This document shows, one piece after another, positions 57,108 through 64,000 of a stretch of 64,000 bases of DNA; the stretch's first letter is position 1; every line of letters begins with the position of its first letter. The DNA is from Heterobasidion occidentale (Eukaryota > Basidiomycota > Agaricomycetes > Russulales > Bondarzewiaceae): contig JBCAQO010000007.1 in the NCBI GenBank assembly GCA_039111635.1, positions 1,736,001 to 1,800,000 on the forward strand, read 5' to 3'. Below the pieces are notes generated by a model. The model worked only from the letters and a program-made list of their open reading frames with translations, was not told where the DNA came from and did not search any database. Made by a program: the position numbers and the translations under genes.

Positions 57108-57946
57108 GAGCTCATTAAAGTGTTAGGCTGGAGACCTATCACGTGCACCGCTGCATAAGGGGATCCCTAGGCTAGACCTCTACAGTGTCATAGAGCTGTA
57201 GACTCCAATAGATGAAGACAATTGATCATCTCTGAGCTCTTTGAAGGAACTTGGGGTCACTGTCCGCTTTGTCCTTGAAGAGGTTAAGGAGATGATCCTT
57301 AAGGTCTTCTTGATGATGAGAAGGAATGGGACAATCTTCTCTTGTCTAACAGATAACACAAGGGGATGTCCAACTGAGAATGCAAAAGGCAGCAAGGCCG
57401 GTATAGGAGCAGGTGAATAGAGAGAGGAGAGGGCAGGGAGATAAGTTCAGTGTGTTATCAAACCATGTAAGGAAGTCTCAGATCTGACAGAGATCATGAA
57501 GTATGGGCTAAGAAGGTAGCCAGACACTGGGTGCAGTGCAGAGATTGAGTAGTATTACAGGTGAATGAGCTAAGCTTCTTAGAAGCTCATCTTGCCTATT
57601 TATACAAAGAAGTATTTAGGGCCAGATCTGGATCTGGTCTATGCGCTTCTAAGGTACTGAAGTAAACAATCAAGATTTATCAGCAATGATGTGTCATTGA
57701 TCTGCAATGTAACTAAGTATAGTAACTGATCACTAATGTCTATCCACATCTATATCAAATGTCTAGCCACATCTTTGATCGATCAGAAACCAGGAACAGG
57801 GTCAGGAACCATAAGTAAGTGTTCATGCTTTTAGCATATCAATGGTAACAAGTCAGCAATCAGAATCTGAGTCCAAGTCATGTCCAAAGCACTTGACCAA
57901 CCCGTCAGTTCATGTGCTTTGCACGTGCTAGGATGTGGTCCTAACA
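57108..57946 (-). mobile_element. Family A LTR with PBS, second element (5' LTR)
   Basis: LTR 57121-57946 (826 bp). PBS region on the minus strand reads CTTTAATGAGCTC. The predicted transcript start here is AGCTCATTCA, so both sides have changed together at the central pair (A with T) relative to AGCTCG/CGAGCT copies. Confidence 0.8.
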
Positions 57947-59076
57947 TTCCTTCACACCAATAGAACAAATGCCCCCTACGCCATACACACCATATGGAAG
58001 TGGCGCTTGGCACGTCTCAGCAAAAGACATCAACTCAGACAATGGGACACACCCCCTTGCACCCCTGACACTCCTGATTCAAATGGAGATATACAGATCC
58101 CCTCTAACAAGGAAGAACACAAATCTGACATGGCTAAAGAATTAGGAGACCTATCAATTAAAGACACCCTGGACGGCTACCAGGTGCTATAGATATTGGC
58201 AGTCTAAACTCACACACAGAGCGGCCAGTGCTATCTATCAAGATACCACAGAAAATGGATTACCCACCCCTCACTCCAGCACTGCAAGCAGCACTTCAAT
58301 AGATGAAGCCCTCTAGAGAAGAACCACCCCAACTTGCTATAGAAGGACTCCAACACAATGGACATTGAAGATGACCTTGGCCGATCACCTATTGACAATG
58401 ACCCCATGGACACCAAAGACAATCTTGGCTGATTGCCTATCGTGGAGTTGGAAACAGAAATATCCAGAGAGGAACAACGGTGGCAAGAGATTCAAACCCA
58501 GCAGATTGGCCAATCAGGACCAAACGAGGCAAAGCCTATAATAAATGGCCAGAATCTAGGAATCTCCCCACTCCCCTTTGACCACCCTCTACTCATACCC
58601 CCTCCCCTGCAAAGCAGCAAGTGGTACAGCAACCCCCTAGTCTATCGGCCTATAGACCTCAGCTATAAGCCCCCAACAACAAATCATGCCTAACAAATGG
58701 GACCCACGCATTGCCATATATAACACAGTTAAAGTCATGGTTGAGCTTACACTCTGCGCTCTACACAATATTGACATATATGCACACACCGTCATCTGAG
58801 CCATCCCCTCAAATCTTCTCCACCAGTCCTGACTCCTTGTCATCACCGTCTTTACCCTCACTCCCCATTCCACTCATGCCATGCCCTCTGACACTAGCTA
58901 GATGCTAGTCAAACCAATGTCCTGGACCATACATCATTATGCTTCCTCTTTGCCTGACTCACACCTAGTCAATCCCCACTCTATCATTGCACAGCACTAC
59001 CCGACTTCTGCCTTGGCCTACATGTTGCACAACCCAATCGACCATTACCCATTGTGCTGCATGCAAGGCCAAGGTT
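57947..59076 (+). pseudogene. 3' internal region of a family B element, decayed
   Basis: Lies upstream of a polypurine tract and family B LTR, so it is the 3' end of a B element. Several open pieces with stops, including a frame at 58433-58693 that is Pro-rich. No chromodomain or integrase motif is left. It may correspond to the downstream extra-ORF region of the family A element, but similarity is too weak to claim. Confidence 0.45.
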
Positions 59077-59089
59077 AAAAAGGGGGTGG
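59077..59089 (+). other. Polypurine tract of family B
   Basis: AAAAAGGGGGTGG immediately before the TGTTAAGAGC start of the LTR. Confidence 0.7.
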
Positions 59090-60002
59090 TGTTAAGAGCT
59101 AGCTTATAACACATGATATATGATCACATGATCATATGACATGTGGCCTATGACCAATGGATATGACCTGTACCCGACGACCAACCCTTTGACTTTACTA
59201 ACAGACATTTGGTTATCTTATCTCATCTTTTACCCCTGATTGATGATTAACGGTTCCTGGTTCTTGCCCCTGTCCCAACGGTTTGTCCATTGATTCTTCA
59301 ATCATTGATTGTTTACTTTTATTTGATCCTTCCCCATCAGATATTCTAATTGGCTAGCCTTCACCTCTTCACCTTCTTATTGGCCAGACACCTTGTTCCT
59401 TGTCCCTGTTCCTAGTACCTCGCTTACCAATCTCAATTGTTTACCTTGGTACCTTAGAAGCATGGACCTTCTGTAAATCATACCCTAAAGTAGACTATGT
59501 ATATATAGAATGAGCCAGAGACCTGTCTCACCAGCTCGTTCACCTTTGTTACCTTGCTACCTATTCTTACTCTTGACCTTTGGTACTAGCCATACCTCTG
59601 CTACATCTAGGCCTTTGCCATTAGGCCAGACCTTTGATTGTCAATAGAACAACTATTAACATTGGTTTAACTTGCACTTGTGCCCCCCTCTATTATCATC
59701 CTCAACCACTCAGTTGTTGTATCAATACTGGCTACGTTCTACACAGGACTAGCAGTATTCTATCTTGACTTTAGTGGGCAGCATATCAACTGTTGCCCAG
59801 GTCTGCATCAGGTCATACCCTCACATCTGTGGGAAGACCTTTGTGCCTATTTGGAGTCATGGTACTATCACAAGTCTCTTGTGCATCCCAAATTACATGC
59901 TCAGTTAGCCGCTGGTGTCTTCATTGGACACACTTAGATTTGGCACCCCTCAGTGACTTAGAAGCCTCCTGACATATCACATGCAAAGACCAGGTCTTAA
60001 CA
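59090..60002 (+). mobile_element. Family B LTR, copy 2 (3' LTR)
   Basis: 913 bp, TGTTAAGAGCTAGC...CCAGGTCTTAACA. TATATATA at 59500-59507; predicted start AGCTCGTTCA at 59533-59542, 33 nt on. It is collinear with copy 1 apart from the nested A LTR and an 80-bp indel. The flanks of the two B LTRs do not match, so they may not be ends of one element. Confidence 0.8.
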
Positions 60003-61399
60003 GCAAGGATCATCAGGTCGATTTTGTAGAGGAATTGCTCTGTTTGTTTTCTGTTTCCATTGAAGGGGGTGGGCTTGGCCATAGCTGGTCCCTTAGAGTT
60101 AGTACCTCTAGGATTTGTCAACATTGTAGCGGATGGGGGCTCTGGATCTCTAGGTGGTTCTTGATTACCACTTGGTTCTTTAATATGCTTCAACTCGGGG
60201 CCTTAGTCCAATGTTGGGGTTCAGAAGTCTGCTTGGAGAGTGGTTTCTTGTAAGGGGGATGTAGCAGAAGTGTTTCTTCTAGATTGTCTACTTCCACTGG
60301 CTGTCTCTCTAGGTAGAGTATGTAGGTGCAGTCTTGGCAAGTTACAATACCAATTTGTCAGTAATTTAGGTTTGTTGTAGATGTTTCTTGTGACGTATTC
60401 TGCAAGTTTAACCATGCATAGGCTTGGTCCTGCTTCAATTGTCTTGTTGTGATAGGTAAGGATGGTGTATTTTTCCTCTCCGTGTTCCTTGTAGAATCCT
60501 ACAATAAACCCCCTGTAGTAGAAGTGCCATTTTCTTTGTCGTATTGTAACTGGTCTGTGTCAATGTCTTCTGGTAGTTCTGCAAAGATCTGGGCTGGGTC
60601 TGTTTTGTACCTGGGTGGATATCCATTAGAGAGTGAGTCTGTAGTGACTTATTCTTTGAAAAAGAAGAGTACCACCTGTCTTCTTCCTGCTTGTAGTCCT
60701 CTTTATAGGTCTGGGTCCCTTTTGATAATTTTGTTGATGATCTCAGAGAAGGTGTGTCCTGAGATGAGGGTCTGGAGATGATAAGTTTTGTTGGCAAACT
60801 CTCCTTTTCTAACAATAAAAACGATGCCATCAATTTTGGTTCTAGTCAGTGAAGGTTCAGGTGCTTCTAGTTTGTCTTTTTATGTGGAGGAAAATGTCCA
60901 GTGAATGAGGATTAAGTAGTGGTCTCTGTTCTCCTAATTCTTGGCAAGCTCTACTCTAATTCTGTCTCTGTCAATGTCTCTTGCAATTCTTCTTTTGAGA
61001 TCAGTGATAAGGGCAAGGGAGAAATTGTCTGGTCTTCCGTTGTGGATCTCAACGGTGTCATTTGTTCTGATGGTGTGGAGTCCTCCATTGTCTGTGATCT
61101 CGAATGGTGCCTTTGGTTTGTTGACATAGCAAATTCTGGGAAACTGGTATCCAGTTTTGCTGGTGTCAAAGAAATATTTGGGGGATAGCTGCAGCCTAAA
61201 TGTGGCTACTCCTGAATATATCTTTTCTGGGTTTTGGTGTCTTGCAACTTCTATCATTCCAAAAACAGTTGGGTTATTTATTCTTCCTTGAAGAGTGCCT
61301 GCTTGATTTACTCTTGCAGTGGTTGCTAGGATCTGGTTTACTGATTGGAGGAAAAGGAGTTGCTATTGGGGGTCCAGCTCAAATAGGGTAGGGATGGAA
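60003..61399 (-). pseudogene. Third family A-type element, gag start and extension
   Basis: Truncated at the family B LTR. The capsid start reads ENRKQTEQF-type text with CAA at 60044-60046 (TGA in two other copies). Upstream is the extension domain (TGYQFPRICYVNKPKAPFE, NTVEIHNGRPDNF, LIHWTFSST, stop TAA at 60881-60883, TYHLQTLISGHTFSEI, FFFKE, TAA). Some 25 codons around the DQIDIS region are missing. Confidence 0.7.
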
Positions 61400-62246
61400 G
61401 AGCTGGTTCAAGTGTTAGGTCGGAGACCTATCACATGCACCAATGCACGAAGGGGATCCCTAGGCTATTCTGCTACAGTGTCGTGAAGCTGTAGACTCCA
61501 ATGGATAAGACAGTGGATTGTCTTTGGGCTCTTTGAAGGAACTCAGGATTGCTGTCGGCTTTGGCCTCGAAGAGTTGGAGGAGATGGTCTTCAAGTTCTT
61601 CTCGATGATGTGAGGGAACGGGATGATCTTCTCCAGTCCAACAGATGATACTGGGAGGTGTCTAGCTGAGAACTCGGAAGGCAGCAAGTCTAGTATACAT
61701 GAGGGTGAATAGAGGGAGGATAGAGAAGGGAGATGGGTCCAGTGCATTGTCAGACCATGTAAGAGATTTCTCAGATCTGACAGAGTTTGTGAAGTGTGAG
61801 CTAGGAAGGTAGCCAGACACTGGGCGCAGTGCAAAGATTGAGTGTTATTACAGGTGAACAAGCTGAGCTTCTTAGAAGCTCATCTTGCCTATTTATACCA
61901 AGAAGTATCTAGGGCCGGATCTGGATCTGGTCCATGCACTTCTAAGGTACAAAAGTGATTGAGTAAATGATCAAGATCTATAAGCGATGATGCATCATCA
62001 ATCTGCAATGTAACTAAGTATAGTAACCAATCACTAATGTCTGTCCACATTCATATCAAATGTTCAGCCACATCTTTGATTGATCAGGAACCAGGAACAG
62101 GGTCAGGAACCATAAGTAAGTGTTCATGCATTAGCATGTCAATAGTAACAAGTCAGCAATCAGAGTCCAAGTCCAAGTTATGTCCTAAGCACTTGACCGA
62201 CCTGTCAGCTCACTTTTAAAGCACGTGTTAGGACTGTGTCCTAACA
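61400..62246 (-). mobile_element. Family A LTR with PBS, third element (5' LTR)
   Basis: LTR 61413-62246 (834 bp). PBS CTTGAACCAGCTC on the minus strand; transcript start AGCTTGTTCA, one mismatch in ten. Confidence 0.8.
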
Positions 62247-62512
62247 CAATGTAGCTAAGTATAGTACAGGGTCACTAATATCTGTCCACATCATGTCAAA
62301 TGTCTAGCCACATCTGATTGGTCAAGAACAGGAACAGGAACCAGGAACTGTTCATGCCAAGGCATGTAGATGTAAGTAGGTAAGCATTCATGTGTTAGCA
62401 TGTCAATAGTAATGAGTCAGCAATCACAGTCTGAGTCCAAGTCATGTCCAAAGCACTTGACTGACCCTCTAGCTCACATCCAAAGCACGTGTTAGGATGT
62501 GGTCCTAATATT
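62247..62512 (-). mobile_element. Family A LTR fragment (U3 part)
   Basis: Repeats the outer 265 bp of a family A LTR directly next to a complete one. The junction with the family C LTR at 62512 is abrupt. Confidence 0.7.
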
Positions 62513-63056
62513 TGGCCAGTATATTCCGATAACAAGTACAACAGATACTAGGCGGCTCCACCTGGAGCATACATCAAGGTATTTGGTAATTGTCCTTGAA
62601 GGCCAACAACCAAACAGATCACTCATCGTCAGAAGGAGATATACCAATAGGTAAAGGACATAAGGACAATGTAGCCAATGGGCTCAGGCATACAGAGATT
62701 CACATGCCATCAATATTGGGTTGGATAACATTGATGGGCACAAGAGTAGGCACTGACAGAGAGTGGTGGCCAATGGATGACTAAGAGCGGGTACTCAGAA
62801 GATTCCAGAACATATCCCTACATAGTATATAAGGCCCATAGAATAGGCTAAGGATCTTCAGTCTATTCTCTTTGTTCATCCACAGTCTTTACACTATGCA
62901 CTTTGTTTACTGGTATCTTTGTATACCAGACTCTACACGCTACCCTCGTGTATTATCTTCTGAAATACAGTTAAGACTTCTACCATTACACTCTCTAATG
63001 TGCGACCTAGGGAAGAACCCATTACTCTTGAGTTATTGAACAAGCAGTTCATAACA
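62513..63056 (+). mobile_element. Family C LTR, copy 2
   Basis: Matches 38060-38604 over its length except the first few bases. TATATAAGG at 62826; AGTCTATTCT at 62860-62869, 34 nt on; end CAGTTCATAACA. No family C internal region follows, so it is a solo or orphan LTR. Confidence 0.8.
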
Positions 63057-63400
63057 ATCTCACTCAACTTATTCTTGCCACCTCCATTGCCTCTATTGTC
63101 AGGGCCTTTGTCACTGCCCTTAAAGTTGCCTTGGTCGCTTATGACCTTGGTCTATAGTTCAGCACCTCACATTACACAAGAGTAATCTCGCATAACCTCA
63201 ATACCTCTCACATGCATCTTACACAATCTTGCATCACCTCACACAATATCTTGATATCTCACAGTATGTATCTCTCCCCTGCCTTGCAACTCACAAAGGT
63301 CCTTTGATATTCTAGTAATGTCAGCTCTCTGCCTACCCCATGTTTAATGGTGTGTTTTTGTGTTGTGTTTTTACACATAGAGCCATTGCAAGTGCATCAC
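63057..63400 (+). mobile_element. LTR family D 3' fragment
   Basis: From the GTCAGGGCCTTTGTCACTGC block to the end AGAGCCATTGCAAGTGCATCA-like terminus at about 63400. Matches the 3' halves of the D copies at 18-20 kb. Confidence 0.5.
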
Positions 63401-64000
63401 CGAACAGGAGGTGTAGTTGGCAAGGAGAAGGCATCCTGTCAAGGTGGCGTCATGAGAGAGCTATTGTCTTTAAGGCAATATGATACAGGAGCTGGTGTGG
63501 TTAAGGCAGTATTAAGGAGGTGTAGACAAGAGGGCTATATGAAGGTTATGGAGGGCTTGACAAGAGGGCAGTATGGAAGAAGGTAGTATAAAGAGGAGCC
63601 ATGGAGGAAGCACTAGTAGAATTATATTAAGGCCATATGGTAGAGATACGGCCACTCTAATTATCTCAGTAGTTGTGTTTCCTCAATTATATGTTAAGTT
63701 GTATAAGGTGTCTTCATGAGGTTGGTGTTCAATTCTCCACCTCTGCTAAATTTTTCCACATGTGTAGTATATGACTTCTTGGATAATAGATGTTTCCAAG
63801 GGGTGTGACATCTATTTACTCATTATTAATCATTATTTCCCTCAGATATATCTGATGACACACACAAGCCATATCCAAGGCCTGTATAGCACACACTTGG
63901 ATGTACCTGCTGAACTAAAAAAAATTCCTTTAATAACAGTGGATGCTTTTACTATATACCAGAATAACAACAGTGCATAACACTCTTTAGTTAAGATTGT
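63401..64000. other. Repeat-derived tail of window
   Basis: Purine-rich loose repeats (AGGAGGTGTAG, AGAGGGC words) to about 63620, then AT-rich sequence. No gene recognised. Confidence 0.4.

Noticed and set aside
39214..60002. One family B element spanning both B LTRs
   Set aside because: Orientation fits, but flanks lack a target duplication and most of the interior is other elements; not proven.
42221..62246. RIP-type mutation (CpA context) as the cause of stops
   Set aside because: The informative sites are CGA to TGA or CAA, which is CpG context. RIP was not needed to explain them, although TGG to TAG cases leave some room.
1..64000. tRNA or rRNA genes
   Set aside because: None was recognised by eye; a tRNA scan was not possible, so absence is not certain.

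Overview
The window looks like a chromosome segment from a filamentous basidiomycete fungus, probably Agaricomycotina. The genes are broken by many 50-65 bp GT-AG introns, several with recognisable CTAAC/CTAAT branch points. They include a fungal NCS1 permease, an XPG/GEN1-type nuclease and a full tuberin, and the repeats are fungal Ty3/gypsy chromoviruses and Ty1/copia. No species is claimed.

Positions 1-17.8 kb form a compact gene island. In order: the 3' part of an NCS1 nucleobase/allantoin permease (+); a multi-pass membrane protein of unknown function (-); an unresolved stretch with gene-like splice signals; an M28 zinc aminopeptidase (-); a GEN1/XPG Holliday-junction-type nuclease (+), nearly head-to-head with the peptidase; tuberin/TSC2 with a C-terminal Rap-GAP domain (-); and an unknown protein (-). 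They do not form a pathway. The nuclease is a DNA-repair protein, tuberin a negative regulator of Rheb/TOR, and the permease and peptidase handle nutrients.

Positions 17.8-64 kb are a mobile-element graveyard with no convincing host gene. At least five LTR families can be told apart. Family A (about 845 bp) belongs to a Ty3/gypsy chromovirus, family B (about 0.9 kb) to a related one, family C is about 545 bp, and D and E (about 1.1-1.2 kb) are diverged and share a 3' end. A Ty1/copia RNase H remnant lies at 23.8-24.3 kb. The best-preserved element runs on the minus strand from 42221 to 52642: two LTRs, self-priming PBS, a long Gag with an unusual N-terminal extension, CCHC knuckle, protease, RT, RNase H, integrase, chromodomain, then an extra CCHC-knuckle ORF before the polypurine tract. 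It is inactivated by stops and indels. Other copies are nested, solo or truncated, and three insertions keep clear target-site duplications. A 100-N assembly gap at 26367-26466 lies between two oppositely oriented 5' halves of family A elements.

The main discovery-level signal is that LTR families A, B and C each carry a 10-nt match between the predicted mRNA start (33-34 nt after the TATA box) and a site 2 nt inside the element. This is the geometry of Tf1/sushi-type self-primed reverse transcription, and the sequence differs between families. Other notable signals are the long Gag extension with a stop codon at one position in all five copies, a conserved Gag/Pol -1 frameshift arrangement, and decay of CGA arginine codons to TGA or CAA that points to CpG methylation.
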